A stretch of 64,000 nucleotides of DNA from Pseudomonas costantinii (GCF_001870435.1 NZ_MDDR01000018.1:42968-106967), one strand, 5' to 3'. Positions 26,040 to 35,812 are shown, numbered from the stretch's first letter. Made by a program: numbers and translations. The notes: generated by a model from the sequence alone, not told the origin.

Positions 26040-26647
26040 TAGCAGACCTCCATGACGGTGAGCAGGTCTTCTGCGCACTCTTTAGCGGTAAGGGATGCCG
26101 ACAGGCCCAGGCGCAGGTTGCCGCGGGTGTCGAAAACAAAACTGGTGGCCGTGTGGGACAGGGTGTAGGTGTCACCGGCGGGGATCTTTTCATAAAAGAT
26201 CCCGAACTCTTTGGCGGCCACGGCGATTTCTTCCGGGGTGCCATACAGCGCTTCGAAGCTTGGATCGAAGGCCTTGACGTACTTGTCGAGAATCTCGGGC
26301 GTGTCGCGCTCGGGGTCGAGGGTGATAAACACCACTTGCATGATCTCACCGTCGCGGCCCATCAGCTTCTTGGCCTGGGCGGCGCGCGCCAGGGTGGTCG
26401 GACAGACCGCCGGGCACTGGGTGAAACCAAAGAACACTACCGGCATCAGGCCACGGAACGAGCTCAGGGTGACGGTTTCACCGTCGGTGTTCTTGAGTTT
26501 GAAGGTGCGGCCCATGATCTTGTCACTGAGGTCCTTGCCGTACTTGAAGTTCAGCTTGGGGCTGTAGTCACAGCCGCCCAGCAGACTGCCCAGGCCCAAC
26601 AGGCCCATGCCGGTCAGCACTTTGCGGCGGGTGAATAACGTACTCAT
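26039..26647 (-). CDS. SCO1/SenC family copper protein
   Basis: A 202-residue thioredoxin-fold protein. The copper site is complete: C78 and C82 in CPAVC, and the distal H165 in LSHTATSF. The N-terminus has RRKVLTG followed by a lipobox LLGGC (C26), so it is probably a lipoprotein anchored on the periplasmic face. It acts in assembly of the CuA centre of cytochrome c oxidase or in redox control. ATG 26647 is preferred to a TTG one codon upstream. The DUF2946 gene is divergent at 26827. Confidence 0.9.
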   Translation of the reverse strand: MSTLFTRRKVLTGMGLLGLGSLLGGCDYSPKLNFKYGKDLSDKIMGRTFKLKNTDGETVTLSSFRGLMPVVFFGFTQCPAVCPTTLARAAQAKKLMGRDGEIMQVVFITLDPERDTPEILDKYVKAFDPSFEALYGTPEEIAVAAKEFGIFYEKIPAGDTYTLSHTATSFVFDTRGNLRLGLSASLTAKECAEDLLTVMEVC

Positions 26648-26826
26648 CAACTGTGCATCCTGTGAAACGCCTGCATTGCTCTGGATCTACACATCAGGCT
26701 TTGAAAAGGAGTAAAGAGGAGGGGGCACAGTCTACCAACCCTGGCCAGCCCACGTAATGTGCGACGTTCTGTCACAGGGGGCGTGGTGCTTCATTCCAGT
26801 GCGGCTTCGGTGGTAGAGTCGCCGCC

Positions 26827-27210
26827 ATGAAATTGAGCCTCCCCGACCGTTCGCTAGTCGCCTGGACCCTGTACTTCTGCGTGCTGATGAACGTGTTCGT
26901 CTGCGGTTTGGGGCATGGCGAAATGATGGGCTTGCAGCTCAATGGCATCGGTGGCCAGTTCTGTTCGGTGGAAGGCAGCCAGGTGCCACTTTCCGACAAA
27001 GGGTTGGGTAACCCGTCTTCCAGCAACATCTCGAACTACTTTGCCTGCCCGGTGTGCAACGCGGTGACCGTCGCCATCGTGTTCCTGATCGGTCTGGCGT
27101 GGCTGTTGGGCCTCGGGCAAACCCCACGCCCGGCCCATGAGCGGCGCAACAAGGCGCCGCCGCGATACTCCTGGCCCTCGGCCAACCCCCGCGCTTCCCC
27201 CGCATTCTGA
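26827..27210 (+). CDS. DUF2946 domain-containing protein
   Basis: A 127-residue membrane-associated protein with an N-terminal hydrophobic helix (about 9-27), a CPVCNAVT motif (about 77-84) and a second hydrophobic helix after it. DUF2946 proteins often accompany copper genes, as here beside SCO and PCu(A)C, and their paired cysteines may take part in metal handling. The start has no strong ribosome site. Role inferred from context. Confidence 0.78.
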   Translation: MKLSLPDRSLVAWTLYFCVLMNVFVCGLGHGEMMGLQLNGIGGQFCSVEGSQVPLSDKGLGNPSSSNISNYFACPVCNAVTVAIVFLIGLAWLLGLGQTPRPAHERRNKAPPRYSWPSANPRASPAF

Positions 27211-27272
27211 CGTGTGCCTTGGGCCTCCTATCACCAGGGGGCGTTCTATCGTCACGACTGTGAGTGCGTTTC

Positions 27273-27818
27273 ATGAACCACCTATTGCCTGCAGGCGCCA
27301 GCCGCCTGGTCAGCAAGGCATCCCGTCGCCTGCGCGCGGAACCGGCGCTGCCTGAATACCCGAGCAATTCGCGCTGCTTCGTGCACCTGGATGCGCGCCT
27401 GTTACCGCATTGGCATACCTTGTTCGATATCTGCCCGGCGCTGCTCAAGCTTGACCCGCCCGAGGGGTTGAACCTGTTCCGCAGCTTTATGACGTGGGCC
27501 TATCGCAATCAGCCGCCGTTGGATTGGACTTATCACCTGAATGTCTGCCGCTGGCTGCTGGCCTCGCCGTACCGCACGCAGATCGACGATGAGCCCATCG
27601 AAGCCTTTATGGCGGCGGCGGCTGCGTGTTGGATAAACACGGATGACAGCCAAGCCCTGGGTGTGGTCCTGGCCTGGCAAGGTTCGACGGTATTCGATTG
27701 GAAAGGTGTAAGGCTTAGTGCAGCTGAGCACCAGGCGCTGCCGACTTCTCCTTGGGATTTTGCCTGGTGCCCGCTGGGTGCCCAAGGTGAATTCAGCGGC
27801 TGGTTACCGGTGCCGTAA
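27273..27818 (+). CDS. Uncharacterised protein
   Basis: A 181-residue soluble protein rich in Trp, Leu and Pro, with no signal peptide or membrane helix. I recognise no family. Landmarks are DARLLPHWHTLFDICPALLK near residues 39-58 and an acidic WINTDDSQALG near 124-134. ATG 27273 is chosen; GTG 27264 is in frame. Base composition is that of the host, so it is probably a lineage gene. Confidence 0.6.
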   Translation: MNHLLPAGASRLVSKASRRLRAEPALPEYPSNSRCFVHLDARLLPHWHTLFDICPALLKLDPPEGLNLFRSFMTWAYRNQPPLDWTYHLNVCRWLLASPYRTQIDDEPIEAFMAAAAACWINTDDSQALGVVLAWQGSTVFDWKGVRLSAAEHQALPTSPWDFAWCPLGAQGEFSGWLPVP

Positions 27819-27890
27819 TGTCATGGCTTTGTGATCAGCGCGTGAGGCGGCACACTAGGCGCCTTCAAAGAACTTGCCACAGGGATTGCC

Positions 27891-29075
27891 ATGGATTGCT
27901 TCGTGAAAAAACGTTCCTCGCTGATCGGGATAGTCGGTGTGTTATTGAGCATCGGCTCACCCGCCTGGGCGGCGTCCTTTGACTGCAAAAAAGCCACGAC
28001 ACCCGTGGAGCAAACCCTCTGCGGCAACGCCGAGTTGAGCCGTCTCGACACCCTGTTGGATGAACATTACCGACGCGCCTTAGGCAAGCTCCAGGGCGCG
28101 CCGCGTGAGGCGTTGCGCAATGACCAGCGCGCCTGGCTGAAAATTCGTAATGCCTGCGGCAGCGACATCAATTGCCTGCAACCGGTACTGAGCCAGCGGC
28201 TGGTTGAAGTGGCCAAGCTCACCCAGCCGGACACCGCAGAGCTGGATACGATTATTGCGAGCATTCCCAACCGCCCGGCGGACGCCGCTCAAGGGTTGCG
28301 GCGTTACCCGATGAGTGAGCTTGCGGCGGCTTGGCTGGTGTACCTGCAACGGTTTGAACCCGCGAGCGGGGTGACGGCGCAAGAGGCTGAAGAAAACCGG
28401 CGCAGGGTGCTCGCCGTGCTCAAGACCGACAGTTTTCCCTGGGACATCTTTCAAGACCTGGAGGCAGACTCCAACGTCAGCCGTGACCGGGTCACGTTAA
28501 CGCTGCTGCGCATGATGATTGAGCGCGCGCAGTACGAATTTTTCGCTGACCAGCGTGCGTATGTGCATTGTTTTGTTTTCAGCCGCCACGGTGAAGACGC
28601 CTACGCGGCATTTGGGCCGTTGTATGGCTCGACCCGCGACACCTTTGCGCCCGTATGCGCGCCGCAGGGCGACCTGTTCAAGCAGCCGGCGTGGCAGCAA
28701 TTGGACGCAGGCTTTGCCCCAGCCATTTCGATCGCCAGCGGCAATACCGGCACGATCCGGTTCGCCAGCTATGCCGACTGGAATGTGTTGAGTTTGCGCG
28801 CCACCGTGTCACCCCGGGATTTTCTCAAGGCTCAGGAGCACGCAGAGGATCCCGAACCGGCGATACGCAGTTGGAGCGATGAAGCACTATGGCCGAAGAC
28901 AGCGCGTCGGCAGGCCTTGGCTGCCATCGACCCCGCGCGGCAGGCAACGGCAGCCTGGCTGCAGCGTGAGCGGGGGTTCTCGGTCGATGATGCGCAGGTC
29001 GCAGCGCGGGAGATTGTCCGGCAGTGGCTGGCCAAACGCCTGGATTTTATCGGTGATTTCGGCGGTGACCGATAG
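27891..29075 (+). CDS. Secreted protein with lysozyme-inhibitor LprI-like N-terminal domain
   Basis: A 394-residue protein with a signal peptide (cleavage near residue 28, WAA-SF). Residues about 30-105 form a DUF1311/LprI N-terminal domain with four cysteines (C32, C44, C89, C95) and a conserved LDTLLDEHYRRAL helix. The remaining 290 residues are an unassigned region. LprI of Mycobacterium inhibits lysozyme, but many family members are of unknown role. ATG 27891 follows AGGGA; GTG 27903 is an alternative. Confidence 0.75.
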   Translation: MDCFVKKRSSLIGIVGVLLSIGSPAWAASFDCKKATTPVEQTLCGNAELSRLDTLLDEHYRRALGKLQGAPREALRNDQRAWLKIRNACGSDINCLQPVLSQRLVEVAKLTQPDTAELDTIIASIPNRPADAAQGLRRYPMSELAAAWLVYLQRFEPASGVTAQEAEENRRRVLAVLKTDSFPWDIFQDLEADSNVSRDRVTLTLLRMMIERAQYEFFADQRAYVHCFVFSRHGEDAYAAFGPLYGSTRDTFAPVCAPQGDLFKQPAWQQLDAGFAPAISIASGNTGTIRFASYADWNVLSLRATVSPRDFLKAQEHAEDPEPAIRSWSDEALWPKTARRQALAAIDPARQATAAWLQRERGFSVDDAQVAAREIVRQWLAKRLDFIGDFGGDR

Positions 29076-29102
29076 GCTCAGGCCACCTTCAACCGTGCAG
29101 GC

Positions 29103-30131
29103 TCACGCATCGGTGGTGGTCGCGCGCCGACTCTGACGCTGCGACTCCAGCCAGGTCGCCAGGGCCAGCAGACTGCCACCCGCCATCAGCAAGCTCATCA
29201 GCCAACCCAGGGTTTCGGCCAGTTGGGTGAAAAACAGGGTGTACAACTGGATGATCAAAAACGTCACGCCATACCCCACCAACATGCCGAACCTCAAGCG
29301 TAGGCCCACTGCCAAAACGCCAAGGCTGACCAACGCCCACAACAGGTTGAACCCCAGCAGTTCTCCGGCCTCGGCAAAGTGCCACGGCCCATCGATCAAG
29401 TCGTAGCTGCCAAACAGCGACAGCAGCCACAAGGACATTTCACCGACAAACAAGCCACACGAGATCCAGACCTTGGCAAACCCACTGTAGCGGCGCAGCA
29501 GCCCAGCCTCACAACGCAGGTGCACGATCCCTGCAGCCAGCAGCAGTGTTGCTGCCCCAAGAAAACGCAGTGGGTAGTTCATGCCGAACCAGTAGGCGCC
29601 CCAGCCGGATACATAGCCGGTGCGGCCACCAAACCAGACAAAAAACACGACGCTGCACAGCGTCAACAGCAACACATTGCCCAAGGCATAGCTGAGCACC
29701 AGCAACACCAGCAGGTCGACCAGCAACAATGCCGGCCAGTTACCGGAGCCGTCCGAGTAGATCATGCCCACCACAAAGCTCACGCCGATCAGGGCAAAAC
29801 CGCCCAGCAGTTCGGCCGTGCTGCCGAGCATTTTGAAGCCCTTGACGGGCAGCCAACGCCCGACGACAAACAGGCCCAAGGTCACCACTGACAAGCTGAT
29901 TGCCAGTTTGGGCAGGGTGAATGTCAGGTGTTCACGCAAAAACAGCAGCAGGCCGGCCGCCAGGCTGATGGCGCCGAACGTCAGAAACCAGCGCCCCAGC
30001 GAGCGCCAGTCCCATCGGGTCAGGGGGTACAGTTCGCCGATGCGGCTGTGTGCGTCGGGCTCAATCTGCCCCTCGCGCAGCCATTGATCCAGGGCATCGT
30101 GAACCTGTTGATTACGCTGATCCGGGCTCAT
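29103..30131 (-). CDS. DUF2157-like polytopic membrane protein
   Basis: A 342-residue protein with a short cytoplasmic N-terminus (about 45 residues, helical) and about ten membrane helices. It has the same architecture as the upstream neighbour and overlaps it by 4 bases (ATGA), so the two are co-translated and probably work as a pair. Function unknown. Confidence 0.7.
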   Translation of the reverse strand: MSPDQRNQQVHDALDQWLREGQIEPDAHSRIGELYPLTRWDWRSLGRWFLTFGAISLAAGLLLFLREHLTFTLPKLAISLSVVTLGLFVVGRWLPVKGFKMLGSTAELLGGFALIGVSFVVGMIYSDGSGNWPALLLVDLLVLLVLSYALGNVLLLTLCSVVFFVWFGGRTGYVSGWGAYWFGMNYPLRFLGAATLLLAAGIVHLRCEAGLLRRYSGFAKVWISCGLFVGEMSLWLLSLFGSYDLIDGPWHFAEAGELLGFNLLWALVSLGVLAVGLRLRFGMLVGYGVTFLIIQLYTLFFTQLAETLGWLMSLLMAGGSLLALATWLESQRQSRRATTTDA

Positions 30132-31120
30132 GAGCGTTCCTTCCTTGCGCGTAGCGCCGCGCGTTCAAACACCGCGCCCAGCAACACGCCAATGACCCCG
30201 GCCGCAACGAAAAAAGCCGCGACACTCAGACGGTCCCATGAGTATTCGTAGAAGCGTGTGTAGAGGTCTATGCCAAGAAACACCACACCGAAGCCGGTAA
30301 AGCTTGGGTGTTTGAAGCGTGCACCGATCACCAACTGGCTGATGGCCCCAAGGGTAAACAACGCTATCCAGAACGCTGATTGGGATGTGTAGTAGGTTTC
30401 AAGGCTCAGGAACCACAGCGAACAGTTGAAGTAGAGCAGCCCGAAAATCACGTACAGGCGCCCGAAGCCGCTGAAGTGGCGCAGCGGACCTTGCTCCGCC
30501 TGTTGGTGCCACAGCCCCAACAACGCTGCTATCCCGGCAATCACCAGCATGGCGCGCGGGTCCTGGATGTCGAACACATAAGAACCACCGCCGGCATAAC
30601 GCTCCCAAGAGCCCAGGCCATGAAAGGCGCACAGCAATCCCAGCAACAATGGCCAGCGCAGGCGATAACGATACGCCGTGGCGATACTCAGTAAGGCGGT
30701 GATCAGCAGCGCCAAAGGCACCCGATCAAGCGCGACGCCTTCGTCGACAAAGCCGCCGAGCAACAAGCTGCCACCGATAAGCATCAGGCCTATGGTCAAG
30801 AGGGCAACACCGGTCACCGGCATGCGCCCGGCCGGATCCCGCGCCAGACGGACCCCGACCCACCACAACCCGCCGCCGGCAATAAAAAACAGCACAGTAC
30901 CCAGGGTGACCGACTCACTGAGCACGCTCACGCCGCCCAGGATGGCCGCGCCAATCAGCAACACCGCGCCGATGCCCAGCCATTGCAATACCGTCGACAG
31001 CAGTTGACCAGGGCGCCGATAGGGCGCGCCCAGACGCTCCTGGGTTTGTTTGTCGATCAGCCCCCGGTGCTGCCAGTCGGCGATTTCGCGGAGCATCAAT
31101 TCCTGGGTGGCTTTCCTCAT
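30128..31120 (-). CDS. DUF2157 domain-containing membrane protein
   Basis: A 330-residue protein: an N-terminal soluble part with LMLREIADWQHRGLIDKQTQ, typical of DUF2157, then about ten to twelve membrane helices. ATG 31120 is chosen because the family usually begins with this helix; an ATG at 31177 is in frame and cannot be excluded, as neither has a clear ribosome site. First gene of the two-gene operon. No known activity. Confidence 0.72.
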   Translation of the reverse strand: MRKATQELMLREIADWQHRGLIDKQTQERLGAPYRRPGQLLSTVLQWLGIGAVLLIGAAILGGVSVLSESVTLGTVLFFIAGGGLWWVGVRLARDPAGRMPVTGVALLTIGLMLIGGSLLLGGFVDEGVALDRVPLALLITALLSIATAYRYRLRWPLLLGLLCAFHGLGSWERYAGGGSYVFDIQDPRAMLVIAGIAALLGLWHQQAEQGPLRHFSGFGRLYVIFGLLYFNCSLWFLSLETYYTSQSAFWIALFTLGAISQLVIGARFKHPSFTGFGVVFLGIDLYTRFYEYSWDRLSVAAFFVAAGVIGVLLGAVFERAALRARKERS

Positions 31121-31243
31121 GTATCTAGGCTCTATGTTGAAGACTGGGGGCGGGGAACGGTGGGCAGCCTTATTCATCGCACAAAACAGAGAATGTTTCG
31201 AGCCTGCCGGGTGGTTTCTCGCCTGTATTGTCTTGAACGCGGG

Positions 31244-32026
31244 TTAGACCTCTATCCGCAACACTTCCAGCCCCAGTTGCTGATACGCCTCGACACTCGG
31301 CACATGCCACTCGGTTATCAGCGTGTGGATACGGTCGCACGGCGCTACCACAAAAGGCTCCACTGCACCGAGTTTGTCCGCCATGGTCACCGCAACCACG
31401 TGGGATGCACTGTCGAGCAGGGCTTGCTTGACCGCTACTTCATCGAAGTGCAGTGAAGTGATGCCGACTTGCGGATGCAATGCACACACGCCGGTAAACA
31501 GCAGGTCCGCCTTGACGCTCTGGATCAGGCGCACGGCTTCGTGGCCGCTGGTGGACAGGGTGGCCGGGTTGAGCTGGCCGCCCGCTAAAATCACTTTCAC
31601 ATTGGGATGGTCCGCCAGGGCGATGGCGATCATCGGTGACGGCGTAACAACGGTCAGGCGGATCGAGCGCGGCAATGATTGGGCGATTTTCAGGGTGGTG
31701 GAACCGGAGTCGAACAGCACGATCTGGCCGTCTTCCACGCGGTCAGCCGCCAGTTGCGCGAGGTGGCGCTTGGCGTCGTTGGTCTCGCCGACGCGGGTGA
31801 AGAAGTCTTTGCCGGTGTCCTTGGGCCGGGGCAGGGCACCGCCATGCACACGTTGCAGTAAACCGGCAGCCGCCAGTTCACCGAGGTCGCGGCGGATGGT
31901 GTCCTGGGACACCGCAAAATGCTCGACCAATTCCGAGGCGGTTACTTTGCCGTCGCGTTCCAACAGCAACAAGATCTTCTGTTTACGCAAAGAAGGCAGG
32001 TCAATGGCTTGGTGAGTGTTATGCAT
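31244..32026 (-). CDS. DeoR/GlpR family transcriptional regulator
   Basis: A 260-residue repressor-type protein: an N-terminal DeoR winged HTH (KVTASELVEHFAVSQDTIRR, about residues 27-46) and a C-terminal sugar-phosphate-sensing domain with the LFDSGSTTLKIAQSL motif. ATG 32026 is one of several possible starts and gives the usual spacing before the HTH. It is divergent from the alpha-hydroxy-acid dehydrogenase gene at 32149; the 122-base gap likely holds its operator. Confidence 0.88.
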   Translation of the reverse strand: MHNTHQAIDLPSLRKQKILLLLERDGKVTASELVEHFAVSQDTIRRDLGELAAAGLLQRVHGGALPRPKDTGKDFFTRVGETNDAKRHLAQLAADRVEDGQIVLFDSGSTTLKIAQSLPRSIRLTVVTPSPMIAIALADHPNVKVILAGGQLNPATLSTSGHEAVRLIQSVKADLLFTGVCALHPQVGITSLHFDEVAVKQALLDSASHVVAVTMADKLGAVEPFVVAPCDRIHTLITEWHVPSVEAYQQLGLEVLRIEV

Positions 32027-32148
32027 GGTTGTGCATCTTTTTGCGGGTTTATGCGAGATTAGTCGCCCGCCCATATAAACGCAATGGCTGGTTGCGCAGC
32101 CGATGGGCGGTTACTCTCTGTGTTCAGTTCAGGGAGAGGTGACCCCCG

Positions 32149-33309
32149 ATGTCGTTGATCACAACCATCGAAGACTTACGCAAGCTGGCGCAGAAACGTG
32201 TCCCAAGGATGTTTTACGATTACGCCGATTCCGGCTCCTGGACTGAAAGCACCTACCGGGCAAATGAAAGTGATTTTGCCCGCATCAAATTCCGCCAGCG
32301 CGTGGCGCGCAACATTGATGAACGCTCAATCCGCGCCACCATGATCGGCCAGGAAATGGCGATGCCGGTCGCGCTTGCACCCACCGGCCTGGCGGGTATG
32401 CAACATGCCGACGGCGAGATTCTGACCGCCCGTGCCGCTGCCGCTTTTGGCCTGCGCTACACCTTGTCGACCATGAGCATCTGCTCCCTGGAAGACATTG
32501 CCGAACACGTCGGCCAGCCATTCTGGTTCCAACTGTATGTGATGCGCGACCGCGCGTTTGTCGAACAGTTGATCGAGCGCGCCAAGGCCGCCGGCGTTGA
32601 TGCGCTGGTGTTGCCCCTGGACCTGCAAATCCTTGGGCAACGTCAAAAGGACTTGATCAACGGCTTGTCGGCGCCGCCCAAACTGACCCTGCCGAATATC
32701 CTCAACATGGCCACCAAGCCACGCTGGGTGATGGGCATGCTTGGCACCCAACGCCGTAGCTTCGGCAATATCGTCGGCCATGTAAAAGGCGTGGCGGACA
32801 TGAGTTCGCTGTCGTCGTGGACCGCCCAGCAATTTGACCCGCGCTTGAGCTGGGACGATGTGGAGTGGATCAAGAAGTGCTGGGGCGGCAAGCTGATTAT
32901 CAAGGGCATTCTCGATGTGGAAGATGCGCGCCTGGCGGCGAACTCCGGCGCCGATGCGCTAGTAGTGAGCAACCACGGTGGCCGTCAGTTGGATGGCGCA
33001 CCCTCGAGCATCAGCCAATTACCGGCGATTGTTGAGGCCGTGGGCGATCAGATTGAAGTGTGGCTCGATGGCGGTATTCGCTCCGGCCAGGACGTACTCA
33101 AGGCGATGGCGCTGGGCGCAAAAGGCACCATGATCGGTCGCCCGCATTTGTACGGTTTGGGTGCGCTGGGTGAAGCGGGCGTGACCAAGGCGCTGGAGAT
33201 CATCGCCCGCGAGTTGGACGTGTCGATGGCGTTGTGTGGCTATAACGATATACGCGATGTGAACCGCGAGATTTTGCTGCCGGGCACGTTTCCGGAAGGC
33301 GCTGACTGA
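32149..33309 (+). CDS. FMN-dependent alpha-hydroxy-acid dehydrogenase (LldD family)
   Basis: A 386-residue TIM-barrel flavoenzyme. The signature SNHGGRQLDGAPS contains catalytic H276 and substrate-binding R279; K252 binds FMN, and Y24 and Y130 are also in family positions. The family oxidises L-lactate, glycolate or mandelate to the 2-oxo acid. The usual LTVD-(T/V)-P strand reads VLPLDLQILGQR, so the substrate may differ from lactate. Control by the divergent DeoR protein is likely. Confidence 0.9.
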   Translation: MSLITTIEDLRKLAQKRVPRMFYDYADSGSWTESTYRANESDFARIKFRQRVARNIDERSIRATMIGQEMAMPVALAPTGLAGMQHADGEILTARAAAAFGLRYTLSTMSICSLEDIAEHVGQPFWFQLYVMRDRAFVEQLIERAKAAGVDALVLPLDLQILGQRQKDLINGLSAPPKLTLPNILNMATKPRWVMGMLGTQRRSFGNIVGHVKGVADMSSLSSWTAQQFDPRLSWDDVEWIKKCWGGKLIIKGILDVEDARLAANSGADALVVSNHGGRQLDGAPSSISQLPAIVEAVGDQIEVWLDGGIRSGQDVLKAMALGAKGTMIGRPHLYGLGALGEAGVTKALEIIARELDVSMALCGYNDIRDVNREILLPGTFPEGAD

Positions 33310-33337
33310 GCAAAAAAAACGTAAAAAAGTAAAAAGA

Positions 33338-33373
33338 GTTGTCCACGAAAACCGTGGGTATCTCTGTGGATAA
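33338..33373. other. Nested inverted repeat with a DnaA-box-like sequence
   Basis: gttgtccac (33338-33346) and gtggataac (33366-33374) are near-complements, and within them ccacg-aaaac-cgtgg forms a second hairpin. On the minus strand 33373-33365 reads TTATCCACA, the DnaA box consensus. It lies between two convergent genes. Whether DnaA binds here is untested. Confidence 0.4.
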
Positions 33374-33501
33374 CTTTGCGAAGACCCGGCAGGGTTGGCG
33401 ATTTAACCCTCGGTTAATATTTGATCAACTTCTGGCGGGGGCCAGTATGGGCAGGGTTTGCGCTTGACAGCCAAGCGCGAAGCCAGTGCCGAAAAGCGCA
33501 T

Positions 33502-34428
33502 TTATGAGTCGCCGTTAAGCCCTGTGGAGTGCGTGACGACCTGTGCGGGCACCTTCGCGCGCATCAGGTTTTCCAGCGCCTGGCCATAACTGCGACCGGC
33601 CAGGCTCATGCTGTTGTTATGGCTGGCACCGGGCACCAGTAACAGCCGTTTGGGTTCCTGGGCGGCTTCAAATAATTGCTGGCTGAAACGTGGTGGCACG
33701 AACTGATCGGCGAGACCGTGGACCACCAGCAGCGGTATATGGACGTCGGCAATCTTGTCGATGGAATCGAATTTCTGCGACAGCAACCAGCGCACCGGCA
33801 ACGAGGTATTGGCCACGGCGGTGGCGACATCGGCCAGGGAGGTGAACGTGGATTCGATCACCAGCCCGCGCACGGGCACAGGCGTTTGTTTGCTCAACTG
33901 CGCTGCCAGGTCGATAGCCACCGCGCCGCCCAGGGAGTGACCGTAGATCAGGCGTTTGTTGGGGTCTGGCTGCAAGGTCTGGAAGCGTTCCCAGGCGATG
34001 CGCGCGTCTTCATATACCGTGGTTTCCGATGGCAAATCACCGTGGCTCTGGCCGAAACCGCGATAATCGATGGCCAGCACCGAGTAGCCCAACGCGTGCA
34101 ATTGCTCAATGCGAAACAGCTGCCCGGTGAGGTTCCAGCGCACGCCGTGCAGGTAGAGGATCGCCGGCGCGTCCTTCTTGTCTGCCGGGTACCACCAGCC
34201 ATGAATGTTCTGCCCCGATTTGAAACTGGCGGGCTTGAGTTCGAACTCTTGCACCGTCTTGGGCAAGCCGCTGTACCAGCTGGCAGTCCCCGGTTCGATG
34301 CGAAACACCAGCTCGCGCTCCTTGTGTTGCAGCACGGCGCAACCCACCGGCAGGCCGACGATCAGAACGGCCATGAACAGCAGGGAAAACCGGCGCAGGC
34401 CCAGGCGAGACAGAAAACGAGAAGACAT
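33502..34428 (-). CDS. Alpha/beta hydrolase, probable lipoprotein
   Basis: A 308-residue serine hydrolase of the BAAT/prolyl-oligopeptidase-like group. The nucleophile elbow is YGHSLGG (S165), with an acid in VHGLADQFVPP and a histidine in PGASHNN. The N-terminus has a hydrophobic helix ending in LPVGC (C30), a probable lipobox. The substrate is unknown. It is monocistronic and ends convergently with the hydroxy-acid dehydrogenase. Confidence 0.83.
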   Translation of the reverse strand: MSSRFLSRLGLRRFSLLFMAVLIVGLPVGCAVLQHKERELVFRIEPGTASWYSGLPKTVQEFELKPASFKSGQNIHGWWYPADKKDAPAILYLHGVRWNLTGQLFRIEQLHALGYSVLAIDYRGFGQSHGDLPSETTVYEDARIAWERFQTLQPDPNKRLIYGHSLGGAVAIDLAAQLSKQTPVPVRGLVIESTFTSLADVATAVANTSLPVRWLLSQKFDSIDKIADVHIPLLVVHGLADQFVPPRFSQQLFEAAQEPKRLLLVPGASHNNSMSLAGRSYGQALENLMRAKVPAQVVTHSTGLNGDS

Positions 34429-34526
34429 GAAGGTTCCAGATCAAAAGCGAAGCACGGGTTTTACCAGATGGCTTACGAGGGCAGGAATTAATTCGACAGC
34501 CGTCGATGGGGATTACTTGCAAAGTA

Positions 34527-35696
34527 TTACAGCGCAGGAATGGGGTCTGCGGCAGCCTCTACCTGAACCCGATTGCGCCCTCGCGCTTTGGCCAGGTACA
34601 GCGCTTGGTCAGCTTGAGAGAGCAGGTGCGACAGGTCGTAGCCTGCTTTATCGGTCGTGGTGATGCCGATGCTCACGCTGAGGAAACCAGGCGCCAATAA
34701 CTCCAGCCGGGAAAACGCTTGACGAATTCGCTCGGCGACTTGAAAGGCACAGGCGTCATCACTGTCGGCCAGCAGGCAAGCAAACTCTTCGCCGCCAATT
34801 CGTGCAAATACATCACCTTTGCGCAAGGTGCCCTGGGTCACCTGGCTGAAGGCGATCAACGCCTGGTCGCCCATGGGGTGGCCGAAGCTGTCGTTCAGGC
34901 GCTTGAAGTGGTCCAGGTCGCACAGCAACAGAGCCACGTTTTGCTGGCGCCGGGCGCTGTCCGCCATCAGTTTTTCACCCTTGAGCATAAAGGCGCGACG
35001 GTTGCCGATGCCGGTCAGCGCGTCGCTGAATGCGGCGGCTTTGAAGCGCAGTTCGGCGCGTTCCTTGACCATCGCCAGGGTGACGTAGGCGATGCCGATG
35101 GCATACAGCATCGACTCAAACAGCATGAACGAGAAAAAGGGCACGCCTTCACCGCCGGAGGCCTGGGCGTTTTTGATCGGCAGGCCGGGGTCGGTAAAGG
35201 CGCGGATGCCATAGAAACCGGTGTGCCACAGGGTCAGTGCCAGGGCAGGTACATAGGCCACCTCCAGGGTGTCGCGCTTGCGCCATAACTCCAGGGCCGA
35301 CAGCACGCCATAGCCTGCGGCCAACAGCGAATACAGCGTGACCCGCGCCGACACCGAACCGTAGAACTGCGGTACCAGGCACATCAACAGCCACAGGCCT
35401 GCGCCTGCAAAGATGCCTGGCACGTTGGGCTTGCACTGCACGAAGGCGCGCATGGCGGTCCAGTTCATCGAGGCGCTGAGTAACAGCACCACATTGCCGA
35501 TGATCAACGCGACATAGTCCATGCCCATGCCGCGCACCACGATCAGCCCGGTGCCCAACGAGGCGAGCAGCAACATGATGCCGAGATAGCCCAGGGTCGG
35601 CTCGCGGCCACGGCTCCAGGCGTGGACCGTCAGCAGGCCCATCAGGCAAAACACGAACACGGCGACTATCAGAAGCGTCGGGATGTGCAGCATCAT
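34527..35696 (-). CDS. Membrane-bound diguanylate cyclase
   Basis: A 389-residue protein with six to seven membrane helices in the first 210 residues and a C-terminal GGDEF domain. The active-site motif is GGEEF (about 301-305), which is compatible with catalysis, and an inhibitory I-site R-x-x-D (RKGD, about 292-295) stands exactly five residues before it. It should make cyclic di-GMP and be feedback-inhibited. There is no EAL domain. ATG 35696 follows AAGGAA. It is divergent from nudK. Confidence 0.88.
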   Translation of the reverse strand: MMLHIPTLLIVAVFVFCLMGLLTVHAWSRGREPTLGYLGIMLLLASLGTGLIVVRGMGMDYVALIIGNVVLLLSASMNWTAMRAFVQCKPNVPGIFAGAGLWLLMCLVPQFYGSVSARVTLYSLLAAGYGVLSALELWRKRDTLEVAYVPALALTLWHTGFYGIRAFTDPGLPIKNAQASGGEGVPFFSFMLFESMLYAIGIAYVTLAMVKERAELRFKAAAFSDALTGIGNRRAFMLKGEKLMADSARRQQNVALLLCDLDHFKRLNDSFGHPMGDQALIAFSQVTQGTLRKGDVFARIGGEEFACLLADSDDACAFQVAERIRQAFSRLELLAPGFLSVSIGITTTDKAGYDLSHLLSQADQALYLAKARGRNRVQVEAAADPIPAL

Positions 35697-35812
35697 TTCC
35701 TTGAACCTGGAGAGGAGTCCTTTGTGGAGCGCGATTGTAGCGGTAAGTGATCCGCTTGACGCTGACATTGCCACCGCGACATGCTCCTGCTCCTTTGAGC
35801 AAAGGCCCGGTC

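Noticed and set aside
31323..32015. 230-codon plus-strand frame over the DeoR gene
   Set aside because: Antisense shadow; the minus strand has HTH and effector-domain motifs.
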